NCBI GenBank assembly: GCA_025924495.1
Contig: JAICIG010000047.1
Coordinates: 1 to 25,536, forward strand
Origin: Pirellulales bacterium
GTDB lineage: Bacteria; Planctomycetota; Planctomycetia; Pirellulales; JAICIG01
DNA: 25,536 nucleotides
Direction: 5' to 3'
Within the stretch, counting starts at the first letter, position 1, and each line of letters begins with the position of its first letter. The position numbers and the translations under genes are program-made. Below the pieces are notes generated by a model that saw nothing but the letters and a program-made list of their open reading frames with translations, had not been told where the DNA came from and did no database searches. Below, piece by piece: positions 1 through 7,228 of the stretch.

Positions 1-20
1 CGCCACGACGAAAGGCACCT

Positions 21-1241
21 ATGAAGAACAACGAGTTTTCGCAGACCTTTGCCCGCCGTGATTTGTTGACGGGCTTCGGCGCCGCCGCCGCGGGGATGGC
101 ATTCGTCAATCAGGCGGTCGGACAAGATAAGAATCCCGCAGCGCAAGTCGTTGATCGTGCATCGAGCATTCGCATCACCGCGATGAAGCTGTATTGGGTC
201 GGTCCAATCGTCTACATGAAAATTGAGACCAATCACGGCGTTAGCGGCTGGGGCGACCTGAAGGGGGTCGATCCCCGGCCGGCGAAAGTGCTCGCCCAGT
301 CGCTGTTCGAGCTGATCGACGGCGAAAATCCGACGCGGATCGAGTACATCTGGCAGAAACTTTATCGCGCCCATCGCGACATCCGCGGAGGACCGCTGAT
401 GGTTCATACCATGGCCGCCATCGACATCGCGCTGTGGGACCTGGCCGGCAAGTTGTGGGATGTTCCGGTCTATCGCCTGTTGGGCGGACCGACGCGCGAC
501 CGCATCCGGGTTTACCACACGCCCAAGGCGACGAAAGTGCCGCCGCACGGCATCTATGAACATTCGGGCACGCCGGCCGATATCGACCGCATGGTGCAGG
601 CGATCGCCGCCGCGCGGAAGAAGGTAGGACCCGAAGGCGCCGTGATGTTCGATGCGCATTCGGCCGTTCCGCCGGCGACTTTGATTCAGCTTGCCGCGGC
701 GATCAAGCCGTACGACGTGATGTTCATCGAAGAGCCGGCCGTGCCCGGCAACATCGAAGTCTTCAAGCGGATCAAGCAGCAGATTCCGATCCCGCTGGCG
801 ACCGGCGAGCGCGACCGCACGATTTGGGGCGTGTTGCCTTACTTGCAAGAAAACTGCATTGATATCCTGCAGCCCGACTGCTGCCACACCGGCGGCATCA
901 GCCAGATGAAGAAGATCGCGACGCTGGCCGAAGCCTACTTCGTGCCGCTGGCGCCGCACTGCACGGCGACATTCCTGGGCATCGCGGCGAGCCTGCACGT
1001 CGCGTCGTCGATTCCGTTCCTGCTGATCCATGAGTTCTATCCGGACAACGCCGGCTTCAATCTGCCCGGCGCCACGCGGATGGCGTACGAACTCGACGCC
1101 GACGGCTATATCGGACTTCCCCCGGGGCCAGGCCTGGGCGTGGAAGTGGACGAAGCGAAGATCGAAGAAGAATCGCGCAAGCCTCAGACCTACAAGTGGC
1201 CAAGCATTAAGCTTAAAGACGGCTCAATCGCGGACTATTGA
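21..1241 (+). CDS. Tat-exported mandelate racemase / D-galactonate-D-mannonate dehydratase-like enzyme (enolase superfamily)
   Basis: A 406-residue enolase-superfamily protein, probably a sugar-acid dehydratase. An N-terminal twin-arginine signal is visible (ARRDLL at residues 11-16, then an Ala/Gly-rich hydrophobic stretch to about 32), so export is predicted. The capping domain spans about residues 50-160 and includes HTMAAIDIALWDLAGK. The barrel domain shows the metal ligands D211 in FDAH, E237 in FIEEP and E263 in TGER. H213 and H313 (in APHC) match the catalytic histidines of the ManD/GalD branch, and no KxK motif of the classical mandelate racemase branch was seen. The ATG at 21 follows AAAGG at 11-15. 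Length is normal for the family. The substrate cannot be read from the sequence; D-mannonate, D-galactonate or a related aldonate are the family precedents. No sugar-catabolism partner is visible nearby. Confidence 0.88.
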   Translation: MKNNEFSQTFARRDLLTGFGAAAAGMAFVNQAVGQDKNPAAQVVDRASSIRITAMKLYWVGPIVYMKIETNHGVSGWGDLKGVDPRPAKVLAQSLFELIDGENPTRIEYIWQKLYRAHRDIRGGPLMVHTMAAIDIALWDLAGKLWDVPVYRLLGGPTRDRIRVYHTPKATKVPPHGIYEHSGTPADIDRMVQAIAAARKKVGPEGAVMFDAHSAVPPATLIQLAAAIKPYDVMFIEEPAVPGNIEVFKRIKQQIPIPLATGERDRTIWGVLPYLQENCIDILQPDCCHTGGISQMKKIATLAEAYFVPLAPHCTATFLGIAASLHVASSIPFLLIHEFYPDNAGFNLPGATRMAYELDADGYIGLPPGPGLGVEVDEAKIEEESRKPQTYKWPSIKLKDGSIADY

Positions 1242-1360
1242 GCCAATGTAGTCTTGCCCACTTCGATCTTCCTCTCGGGGATCATCGCCCTAGAGCTGAT
1301 TCAGCGCCTCGGCCCATAGCTGCCTCTCTATGTGGCCTTCTTCGAATGCGATAAACAAAC

Positions 1361-1382
1361 GGGAGATCAGGAGCAATCTCCC
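1361..1382 (+). terminator. Possible weak terminator hairpin after the dehydratase-like gene
   Basis: A 7-bp perfect stem (GGGAGAT at 1361-1367, ATCTCCC at 1376-1382) with an 8-base loop lies about 120 bases past the stop codon. It is followed by a T-rich but not continuous tract (CTTGTTTCG). It could end the transcript of the upstream gene, but the missing T-run and the distance make this uncertain. The rest of 1242-1464 shows nothing I recognise. Confidence 0.3.
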
Positions 1383-1464
1383 CTAGCTTGTTTCGTAGTT
1401 TTCTGGCTCAAGAAAAGCAAACTACTTGGTCCTACCGGCATGCGGACGCGGGTCAACCGACCCA

Positions 1465-1902
1465 TTACTCGACTACATCACGATCCGCCGACTCTATGTT
1501 TTCTAATTCCACGCGCCAACCTTCCGCAAATATGTCGACTCGCACATTCGCGTGAAGCAAAATCAGTTGGAAGTGCTTGGTTGGGCGCTTGCTCCAATGC
1601 CGGTATTTTGTCCACTCATCCGCTACGGAAGACGCACAATACTCGACAAGTTCTCCTAAAAGATCTGGGTTCTGTTCGCACTTGAAAGCACCAAGGCCCA
1701 CGCCCGGAAACGTCGCGCGAAAGACGGCTGCAACGCGATCGAATATCAAACGGACACAACTCGTTTGGCCGCTTCCACCATCGTACTCAATTAACAGTGT
1801 CGCGACGTCATCGGCTATATGAAGAACGGTACGGTCTTCGCCAGACGGCGGCAGCACATTGTTAATGGCATAAACTAGACGCGGATCTCGGCACTTTAGC
1901 AT
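1465..1902 (-). CDS. Hypothetical protein, orphan, cytoplasmic
   Basis: A protein of 145 residues that I do not recognise. It is soluble, with no signal peptide or membrane segment. Alternating hydrophobic residues suggest an alpha/beta fold; recognisable blocks are VATLLIEYDGG, CVRLIFDRV, HWSKRPTKHFQLILLHANV and FAEGWRVELENIE. The reading frame extends to an ATG at 1929, but I prefer the ATG at 1902 because GAGG lies 6 bases upstream of it. The longer version would also reach into the palindromic element next to it. The DNA is visibly less GC-rich than neighbouring genes, which hints at acquisition. The general look (small, acidic, isolated) resembles immunity-type proteins, but no toxin is adjacent, so that is only a guess. 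Confidence 0.55.
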   Translation of the reverse strand: MLKCRDPRLVYAINNVLPPSGEDRTVLHIADDVATLLIEYDGGSGQTSCVRLIFDRVAAVFRATFPGVGLGAFKCEQNPDLLGELVEYCASSVADEWTKYRHWSKRPTKHFQLILLHANVRVDIFAEGWRVELENIESADRDVVE

Positions 1903-1924
1903 GGGCAACCTCATCGGATGGGGA

Positions 1925-1969
1925 GGCATGAAAAGGGGAAAGGTCCGGACCTGCCCCCGTTATATGCCC
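1925..1969. repeat. Palindromic repeat element, copy A
   Basis: An imperfect palindrome beginning GGCATGAAAAGGGG and ending TATATGCCC. Its centre is the perfect 12-bp palindrome AGGTCCGGACCT (1941-1952). GGGG/CCCC flanks the centre and GGCAT/ATGCC forms the outer arms. The same organisation recurs at 2295-2340, so this is a dispersed element of REP/MITE-like size rather than a chance hairpin. It lies between two minus-strand genes, just upstream of the 1465-1902 gene, and could also act on transcript ends. Confidence 0.7.
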
Positions 1970-2008
1970 TCCGCCGTTCACGCCGTCAGAACCTGGGGGT
2001 GAACAAAG

Positions 2009-2254
2009 TCAGGCGTCGATTTTGGCGCTGCCTTGTTCTGACGAAGCATCGCCGCGTGCGCGCAGGACCATGGTCCAGATGCTGTTCCCGACGATGCCGC
2101 CAACGACAATCCCCGTGATGAACGCGTTGGATGCCATCTCGACCAGCCTATTATCCTGCCCAAGCCCTCGGAGGCTCAGGAACACCCAAAGTCCCGAGTA
2201 AACAGCTAGAGCAAGAGCGCCGATCAATCCGCCGCGATTCAGGTTGATGTTCAC
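2009..2254 (-). CDS. Small two-helix membrane protein, hypothetical
   Basis: A short integral membrane protein of 81 residues from a GTG start. Two hydrophobic segments are visible: GLIGALALAVYSGLWVFLSL (about residues 9-28) and AFITGIVVGGIVGNSIWTMV (about 43-62). A charged tail follows (RARGDASSEQG). The frame is open to a TTG at 2278. I chose the GTG at 2254 because GGAG lies 5 bases before it, whereas the TTG has only a poor upstream purine run. I do not recognise the family. It is flanked on both sides by copies of the same palindromic element, and no partner gene suggests a role. Confidence 0.5.
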   Translation of the reverse strand: MNINLNRGGLIGALALAVYSGLWVFLSLRGLGQDNRLVEMASNAFITGIVVGGIVGNSIWTMVLRARGDASSEQGSAKIDA

Positions 2255-2294
2255 GTTTTCTCCAAGGTAAATCGACAACTTCTGCCAACAGCTG

Positions 2295-2340
2295 GGGCAT
2301 GAAAAGGGGACAGCCCGGGACCCGTCCCCTTTATATGCCC
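2295..2340. repeat. Palindromic repeat element, copy B
   Basis: A long inverted repeat related to the element at 1925-1969. Outer arms are GGGCAT (2295-2300) and ATGCCC (2335-2340). The inner perfect 9-bp arms are AAAGGGGAC (2303-2311) and GTCCCCTTT (2324-2332), around a 12-base GC centre containing CCCGGG. A second short hairpin follows directly: CCTCGGC 2339-2345 with GCCGAGG 2351-2357. Both strands could fold it, so it may also serve as a transcript-end structure for the minus-strand genes to its right. Confidence 0.72.
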
Positions 2341-2375
2341 TCGGCTGCCGGCCGAGGCGCCTGGCGGCTGCTCAG

Positions 2376-2573
2376 TCAGGTCGCGGATTTTTCAGCCGAT
2401 GTTGCCCTGACGAGTTCAATCTTCGTCTCGAGGATCATCTGCTTACCGTCTGCGTCCATGATGGCACGAGCGGTGATCGGCATGTTCAGCGGGCCGAATT
2501 CCCGCGCGAAACGCATTTTGATCACGCCCTGCTCCGAGTCTACCGAATGGTTGAGCCGGACGGGAGGCAGCAC
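2376..2573 (-). pseudogene. Short reading frame, probably a gene remnant
   Basis: An open frame of 65 residues beginning with a GTG (codons read M-LPPVRLNHSV), with codon use that looks coding: the third position is mostly G or C. I do not recognise it; a block GPLNMPITARAIMDADGK is visible. The same frame continues upstream past an in-frame TGA into 20 sense codons that start right after the stop codon of the DUF1501 gene. Those codons include an ATG (GMSTL) preceded by a perfect-looking ribosome site, GGGAAGGA. The GTG itself has no good ribosome site. The simplest reading is a decayed gene or a sequence error at the TGA. A real small gene starting at the GTG is possible but weaker. Confidence 0.3.
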
Positions 2574-2639
2574 CCATCAAAGGGTTGACATTCCTTCCCG
2601 CTTCAGCGAACTGAGGGCCACGTCGCCCGAAAACGATGC

Positions 2640-3992
2640 TTATGAAAGCTCGGTGATCGGCGTGCCGCTCGGCAGCACCGTGATGGGCCGGCCCGCGGAG
2701 TTCAGGTACTGCTTCTGGGTGTTGATGCCAAGGTGTTTATACATCGTCGCCAGCACGTCTTGCGGCGTTTTCGGATTTGCTTTCGGAAAGGCGCCATGCT
2801 GGTCCGATTCGCCTAGCACGCGGCCGCCTTGGATCGGCCCGCCGGCGAGCGCCGCGCTGAATACGTTCGGATAATGGTCGCGGCCGGCGTCGTTGTTGAC
2901 GCGCGGAGTCCGACCGAATTCGCCCCAAGCCACCACCAAGGTCGAAGCCAATAAGCCGCGCTGGTCGAGATCTTCGATCAATGCCGAGTAGGCCTGATCA
3001 AAACGGGGCAAAAAGCCTCGCCGCAGCGAATCGAAACCCTTCACGTGCGTATCCCACCAGCGCAAATCGACGGTCACGAGCCGGACCCCTGCCTCGACCA
3101 ATCGCCGTGCGAGCAAGATGCGCTGACTCCAGGCCGGAGCGCCGCAGCGGTTCGAGGCGCCGGGATCGAAGGCGGGCATAAAGCCATATCGCTCGCGCAA
3201 CGCTGCCGGTTCATGATCGAGATCAAATGCGGCTCGGGCCGCCGGCGAACTGAGAATATTCCAAGCCTGCTGTTGAAACCGGTCCATGGCCTGCATCTGG
3301 CCGCTGGCGTCGAGCTGTCGCTCGAGGCGGTCGAAACTGCTCAACAGATCGCGCCGACTGCCTATGCGGTCGTAGCTCAAACCTTCCGCCAAAGAAAAAT
3401 TCGGCACGCGGAACGGGCCGGGCACGGCCGGATCGACGCCCGTCTCGAACGGTTTGTTGGCCACGCCCAAATAGGCCGAACCGGCGCCCGGCACCATTCG
3501 CGGGATCATCACATAGGCTGGCAGGTCGGGTCGCCGGCTGGCCATTTGCTCGGCCACGACTGAGCCGCAACTGGGGCTTACGTTTTCGTCGGGGTTCGGG
3601 CCGGTCGGATAGCCCGTGAAGCAGAGCTGATCGGCGGTCGAATGTCCCGCGTCGCCGTGATACAGGCTGCGAATGATCGACCACTTATCCATCACGCTGC
3701 CGCACATCGGCAGCATGTCGGAAAGCAGAATACCCGGCACTTTGGTCGAGCTCGTGCCGAATTCGCCCCGATACTCGATCGGAGCATCGGGCTTGGGATC
3801 CCACATGTCAATGTGGCTCGGCCCTCCGCGCATCCACAGAATAATGACCGATTTCTCGCGTCCGACGCCGGCCGTCGCTCCCTGGGCCTCGTGCCGCAAT
3901 AACTCGGCCAGCGAGAGCCCTATGCTGCCAAGCACTCCGATCTGGAGAAAGCCGCGGCGTTTAATTGGCTGAGATCCCGGTGAATTGGTCAT
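2640..3992 (-). CDS. DUF1501 family protein, Tat-exported
   Basis: A protein of 450 residues in the DUF1501 family, an alkaline-phosphatase/sulfatase-fold group greatly expanded in planctomycetes. Its biochemical role is not established. The N-terminus carries a Tat-like signal (KRRGFLQIGVLGSIGLSLAELL in two parts: RR at 12-13, then the hydrophobic core). Family landmarks are ILWMRGGPSHIDMWDPKP near residue 50, AWGEFGRTP near 355 and GRDHYPNVFSAALAGG just after. The C-terminal part ends in QDVLATMYKHLGI and a short tail. Length is typical. The ATG at 3992 has a well-spaced promoter upstream. No DUF1549/DUF1553 cytochrome-like partner, which often accompanies this family, is adjacent. Confidence 0.9.
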   Translation of the reverse strand: MTNSPGSQPIKRRGFLQIGVLGSIGLSLAELLRHEAQGATAGVGREKSVIILWMRGGPSHIDMWDPKPDAPIEYRGEFGTSSTKVPGILLSDMLPMCGSVMDKWSIIRSLYHGDAGHSTADQLCFTGYPTGPNPDENVSPSCGSVVAEQMASRRPDLPAYVMIPRMVPGAGSAYLGVANKPFETGVDPAVPGPFRVPNFSLAEGLSYDRIGSRRDLLSSFDRLERQLDASGQMQAMDRFQQQAWNILSSPAARAAFDLDHEPAALRERYGFMPAFDPGASNRCGAPAWSQRILLARRLVEAGVRLVTVDLRWWDTHVKGFDSLRRGFLPRFDQAYSALIEDLDQRGLLASTLVVAWGEFGRTPRVNNDAGRDHYPNVFSAALAGGPIQGGRVLGESDQHGAFPKANPKTPQDVLATMYKHLGINTQKQYLNSAGRPITVLPSGTPITELS

Positions 3993-4038
3993 CCGCGACT
4001 GCTCCGCTCGCCAGAGTCGAGTGACTTCTGCACACTAA

Positions 4039-4052
4039 TAAGCAACTGCTTA
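4039..4052. promoter_or_regulatory. Dyad at the predicted start point, candidate operator
   Basis: TAAGCAACTGCTTA has perfect 6-bp arms (TAAGCA/TGCTTA) around two bases. It overlaps the downstream edge of the -10 hexamer and the predicted start of the DUF1501 transcript. That is the position where a repressor would block initiation. It is too short to act as a terminator. Confidence 0.4.
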
Positions 4053-4079
4053 TATATTTGTCGGCAGGCGGCGAGTCAA
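4051..4079 (-). promoter_or_regulatory. Sigma70-type promoter for the DUF1501 gene at 2640-3992
   Basis: Reading the minus strand, TTGACT (4079-4074) is followed after exactly 17 bases by TATATA (4056-4051). The first hexamer matches the -35 consensus at five of six positions and the second matches the -10 at four of six. Predicted transcription would start near 4044, giving a leader of about 50 bases before the ATG at 3992. Confidence 0.55.
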
Positions 4080-4125
4080 CCTGATTCGCACCGGCGGAAG
4101 CCCATGTTGGCGCAGCAACAAGCAG

Positions 4126-5727
4126 TCAGCGAGCGACTTGTGCCGGTGAGGGTCCGGTTGAATCGGGGCGCAGGAAGATGACGCAGTTGGCGTCCTGGTA
4201 AACTTGTCGCCATCGCGGCGAACTTTCGAGCGAGGCCAGCAATTCTGCAGAGAGCCGGTCGCACCAGACGACCGCGTCAATGTTGTACTTGTCAAGCGCG
4301 GCGTTCCAATCTCCTTGGGCGGCTCCAATTTGCAGGTAATCGCTCCAGACGTCGTCAGGAAACGACTCGATGCGGCTGTCGTTAAAAACCTTGACATCAG
4401 GGTACAGGAAGCAAGTCAAGTAAGCGCCCCACGAAACGGGTGCAAACAGATTGCCTCGATAGCCGTGCGAGCGCAGAAACTCCACGGCGCGCGCCGGCTC
4501 ATGAATGCCGCTGGCAGACCGTTTCTCTGCCGGCAACAGCACGTTATAGCTGCGCGTCCACGGCAGTGTGGTTAGCATCACGGCGAACAGTATCCCTAGC
4601 AAATGCCAAGGCGCATGTTCTTCGTCGCCCGATGGCCTTGCAACCCGACGCGCCCTAAGCTCTGCGATCAGCGGCGCCGCGATGGGCGGCACGATGAGCG
4701 CGAACCAAATGACCATTCGCTGAGCCTGCGCGCCGAGCAGCAAGAACGCAGTCAACAGCATCAACTCAACCGGCTCGAGTCGGCGCCGGCTCAATGCGAC
4801 CAGCGCCAATAGGCCGGCGATGGAGATGAAAAACAGCGTGCCCGTCAATGTGCCGAAGGTCGTCGGCAGCCATTCTTCGATTCCTCGTGCGGCCGACTTG
4901 GAAGAGGTGTTGAAGACATAATGCAGTGTCTGAGACGGTTGCGGATTGATGAACATCGCCACGCCGGCGACGAGCGTACAGGCGAAGTACATCCGCACGG
5001 CGCCATCCGTCCACACCATTCGCCAGCCTGCCTGCCAGGCCTTCCGTCCGGCAGCCGCCGCCAGGAACATCCCCGGCAGAATCAGCCCCAGCGCAAAGGC
5101 GCCGTGGACATTGGCCCACAGGACTTCAATCAGAGTAATCCAGGCGATCGTTTGCCTTTGCGGTGTGCCGCGCCACAGCACAAACAGTTCGCCGGCGAAG
5201 AGCAGCGCCGAAATCGCCTGCGGGCGAATGCCGAAATTTGGAACCGCGAGCGTTAGACCGGCGAACCCCGCGATCGCCGCGGCGCGCGCGTCGCCGCTGC
5301 GCAGCAGGCTCAGCCGGGTAACCAGCCCGATCGCCGCCGTATAACAAGCTGCAGCCGCGAATTGACACAACTCGAAACCTCCGGCGCGATACAAGCCGTG
5401 GGTCAACAGCTCGGCCAGCCAGTTCTGATTCACCACCTCGCGGCCGGCGATCGTGCAGGTAAATTGATCGCGGCCGGCCAGCGAGGCGGTCTGCCAGATT
5501 GAGCGACCCGTATTAACGTGCAGCCAGAAATCGACGGGATGATCCGTCGCCAAGGAGACTTCGATAAGCGCCATCAACGACGGCAGCGCAAGCCAGACGA
5601 AGGCCATGCTGACCGCAATCGGACGAAACCAGGAAGCGCTCACCGCGAAGCCTGCGGACAAAGTCAAGGAGAACTGCAACGTTCGCCAAAAGCATACGTT
5701 GCGACGACCGAAGCCTGCTCCTGGCAC
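4126..5727 (-). CDS. Polytopic membrane protein, GT-C glycosyltransferase-like family, hypothetical
   Basis: A protein of 533 residues with about ten hydrophobic segments between residues 30 and 385. It has a soluble C-terminal domain from about 400. An early loop after the first membrane segment reads DFWLHVNTGRSIWQ, then ...REVVNQNWLAELL. This is the W-H-x-x-TG ... W-x-x-QNWL pattern of a widespread family of uncharacterised GT-C-like membrane proteins. The tail is also typical: NLFAPVSWGAYL, VKVFNDSRIESF, YNIDAVVWCD and a final VYQDANCVIFLR. The annotated start is a GTG at 5727. A GTG within FAVSASW (about residue 29) preceded by AGG is an alternative. Enzyme activity is not shown; polyprenyl-linked sugar transfer is only the family-level suggestion. 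It lies 64 bases downstream of the small HTH-like gene on the same strand and may be co-transcribed. Confidence 0.75.
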   Translation of the reverse strand: MPGAGFGRRNVCFWRTLQFSLTLSAGFAVSASWFRPIAVSMAFVWLALPSLMALIEVSLATDHPVDFWLHVNTGRSIWQTASLAGRDQFTCTIAGREVVNQNWLAELLTHGLYRAGGFELCQFAAAACYTAAIGLVTRLSLLRSGDARAAAIAGFAGLTLAVPNFGIRPQAISALLFAGELFVLWRGTPQRQTIAWITLIEVLWANVHGAFALGLILPGMFLAAAAGRKAWQAGWRMVWTDGAVRMYFACTLVAGVAMFINPQPSQTLHYVFNTSSKSAARGIEEWLPTTFGTLTGTLFFISIAGLLALVALSRRRLEPVELMLLTAFLLLGAQAQRMVIWFALIVPPIAAPLIAELRARRVARPSGDEEHAPWHLLGILFAVMLTTLPWTRSYNVLLPAEKRSASGIHEPARAVEFLRSHGYRGNLFAPVSWGAYLTCFLYPDVKVFNDSRIESFPDDVWSDYLQIGAAQGDWNAALDKYNIDAVVWCDRLSAELLASLESSPRWRQVYQDANCVIFLRPDSTGPSPAQVAR

Positions 5728-5791
5728 GGCTTGTATTCGTTCGCAGCGTAACGGTCGTAATGACTTTAGCGGCCCGCGCCGCCGTAGCAGG

Positions 5792-6187
5792 TCATTGCAA
5801 GCGAAGCAGGATATCGAGCAGGCGCCGGGCCGCGTCGACGCCGCCTAGTTCGTCCGCCAGGCGCCGCGCCGTCACCAGCTGTTCAACAGAGACCAATGCC
5901 ACGGCCGATTTCGCGTTCAATGGTTGCTTGCCCGCCCGTTCGGTTCGCGCGCCGGTGCGCAATTGTTTGCGAATCAGGCTGATCTGCGCTCGGGTTACGG
6001 CAATTCCTTGCTGCAGGAGATCGGCGGCGACGTCGCGCGGCCGGGCGTCAGGACCGAGTTTGGCGAATGACTGGCGAACGGCCTGCGCTTTTCCGCCGCG
6101 ACGCCCAGGCAATGCGCTTGCGGACGCTCCGGTCTTGCGTCTGCCACGAATAGTGTTTTTCGGCTGGCTTGGCGTCTTTCTGGCCAT
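5792..6187 (-). CDS. Small HTH-like domain protein, hypothetical
   Basis: A basic protein of 131 residues. Residues 1-30 are Lys/Arg/Pro-rich and look disordered. Residues about 33-78 (KAQAVRQSFAKLG ... DVAADLLQQGIAVTRAQISLIRKQLR, in two parts) resemble a winged-helix-like domain seen repeatedly in planctomycete proteins of unknown role. The C-terminus (VEQLVTARRLADELGG ... AARRLLDILLRL) is helical and could mediate dimerisation. The ATG at 6187 has GAGGGA 6 bases upstream, a strong ribosome site. DNA binding is an inference from the basic N-terminus and the helix pattern. Region 6188-6469 upstream shows no other gene and no clear promoter. Confidence 0.7.
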   Translation of the reverse strand: MARKTPSQPKNTIRGRRKTGASASALPGRRGGKAQAVRQSFAKLGPDARPRDVAADLLQQGIAVTRAQISLIRKQLRTGARTERAGKQPLNAKSAVALVSVEQLVTARRLADELGGVDAARRLLDILLRLQ

Positions 6188-6469
6188 AGTATTCCCTCAT
6201 CGGCTCCGTCAGAAGACCGGGATCGTGGAAGAAGCTACGCCCAACCGCGCAGGACCGATAGCCATTGCAAGACCGTCGGTAACAGAATCGGCGCGTCAAT
6301 CTCTCTCAAGGGAAAAGAAGTCACGACGCCAATAATGCTCAGGAAGGCATTCCCCGCCTTCGGCGCCGACGGCGCGTGTGAACGCTCCCTGATCGTAAAG
6401 ACTCGTCGCCGCGTTCGTCAATAACTGGCTGCGCCGTGGTTCCCATTTCGGCGGCCAGTTGCAATCCAG

Positions 6470-7228
6470 TCACCGCAGTGCGAGCGTTTTCGCCGCATCG
6501 CGAATCTCGCGAAGCATCGCCAACTGCGGCGGGGACCAGCCGGCAGAAGAAGCGGAAACAGGATGCCGCTCGTCACCCAGTCCGGCCGACTGCGAACGGC
6601 GCAAGCGGTCGAGGATCAAATCCCGTATCCGCGGCGCATCGTGCACTCCCTCGATCAAACCGCGGTGGCCTGACGCCATGGCGGCGCCTTGCTTGCCGGG
6701 CTGCGGCTGGCCGCCGCCGGCCGTATCGACGCGAATGTCGGCGATGCCAAAGAAGCGCTGGAGCGGACCTTGATCAACCTCGACGTTCTGCACATTTTCG
6801 AAAGTAATCGTCGTCTCATGGATGATCCAGATGCCCCGGCGAATGCGCAAACTGCGGCCGGTCATCACGTACCAGGTCGTGTCATAGCGTAAGTGCAGGG
6901 CCAGGTAGCACGCCAGCGCCGGCACGGCAATCAACAGCAGCAGCGGCAACGCGACGGCGAGCGCCGCTTTCGCCGAGGCGACCAACACGCCGAACCAGAC
7001 TAACAATGCCACGCCGCAGATCAGCGCCAAGGTCAGCCAGAACTGCAGCTTCAGATAGCGAATGAACCCGGTTGACGGGCGGAAGGCCTGCAATTGGTCG
7101 CCCGGCAAGCAAGGCAGCTCGGGCGGACGATCCGGAACGCGGAACCATTTGACCAGCACGCCCCACAGCCCCTGATAGATCCAGCGGCTGGCGCGATCGA
7201 GATGCTCGCCGGCAATGATCTGCGTCAC
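6470..7228 (-). CDS. Bacterial PH-domain (YdbS/bPH2-like) membrane protein, second gene of pair
   Basis: A protein of 252 residues with two membrane helices (about 61-80 and 88-112). A bacterial PH (bPH2) domain follows from about 113: YDTTWYVMTGRSLRIRRGI, then ETTITFENVQNVEVDQGPLQRFFGIADI, a classical bPH2 signature. Residues 206-252 form a linker ending in a helix with LREIRD. It starts with GTG, and the GTGA at 7225-7228 overlaps the stop of the gene before it, so translation is coupled. Such pairs of short membrane PH proteins are common in bacteria (YdbS/YdbT-like). Their role is poorly known but is tied in some species to envelope stress or bacteriocin resistance. Codon phase on the opposite strand gives long spurious frames over this gene. 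Confidence 0.83.
   Translation of the reverse strand: MTQIIAGEHLDRASRWIYQGLWGVLVKWFRVPDRPPELPCLPGDQLQAFRPSTGFIRYLKLQFWLTLALICGVALLVWFGVLVASAKAALAVALPLLLLIAVPALACYLALHLRYDTTWYVMTGRSLRIRRGIWIIHETTITFENVQNVEVDQGPLQRFFGIADIRVDTAGGGQPQPGKQGAAMASGHRGLIEGVHDAPRIRDLILDRLRRSQSAGLGDERHPVSASSAGWSPPQLAMLREIRDAAKTLALR

Noticed and set aside
1430..1470. A tRNA-like look (CCTACCGGCATGCGGACGCG context)
   Set aside because: No cloverleaf could be drawn on either strand; the T-loop GTTCRA consensus and matching acceptor arms are missing.
1332..1685. A 117-codon plus-strand frame after the dehydratase-like gene
   Set aside because: It overlaps the better minus-strand frame, contains no recognisable block and has no ribosome site.
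6436..6807. Plus-strand frames over the end of the PH-domain gene
   Set aside because: Their proteins are Arg/Ala/Ser-rich with no motifs, whereas the minus strand has an unmistakable bPH2 domain.
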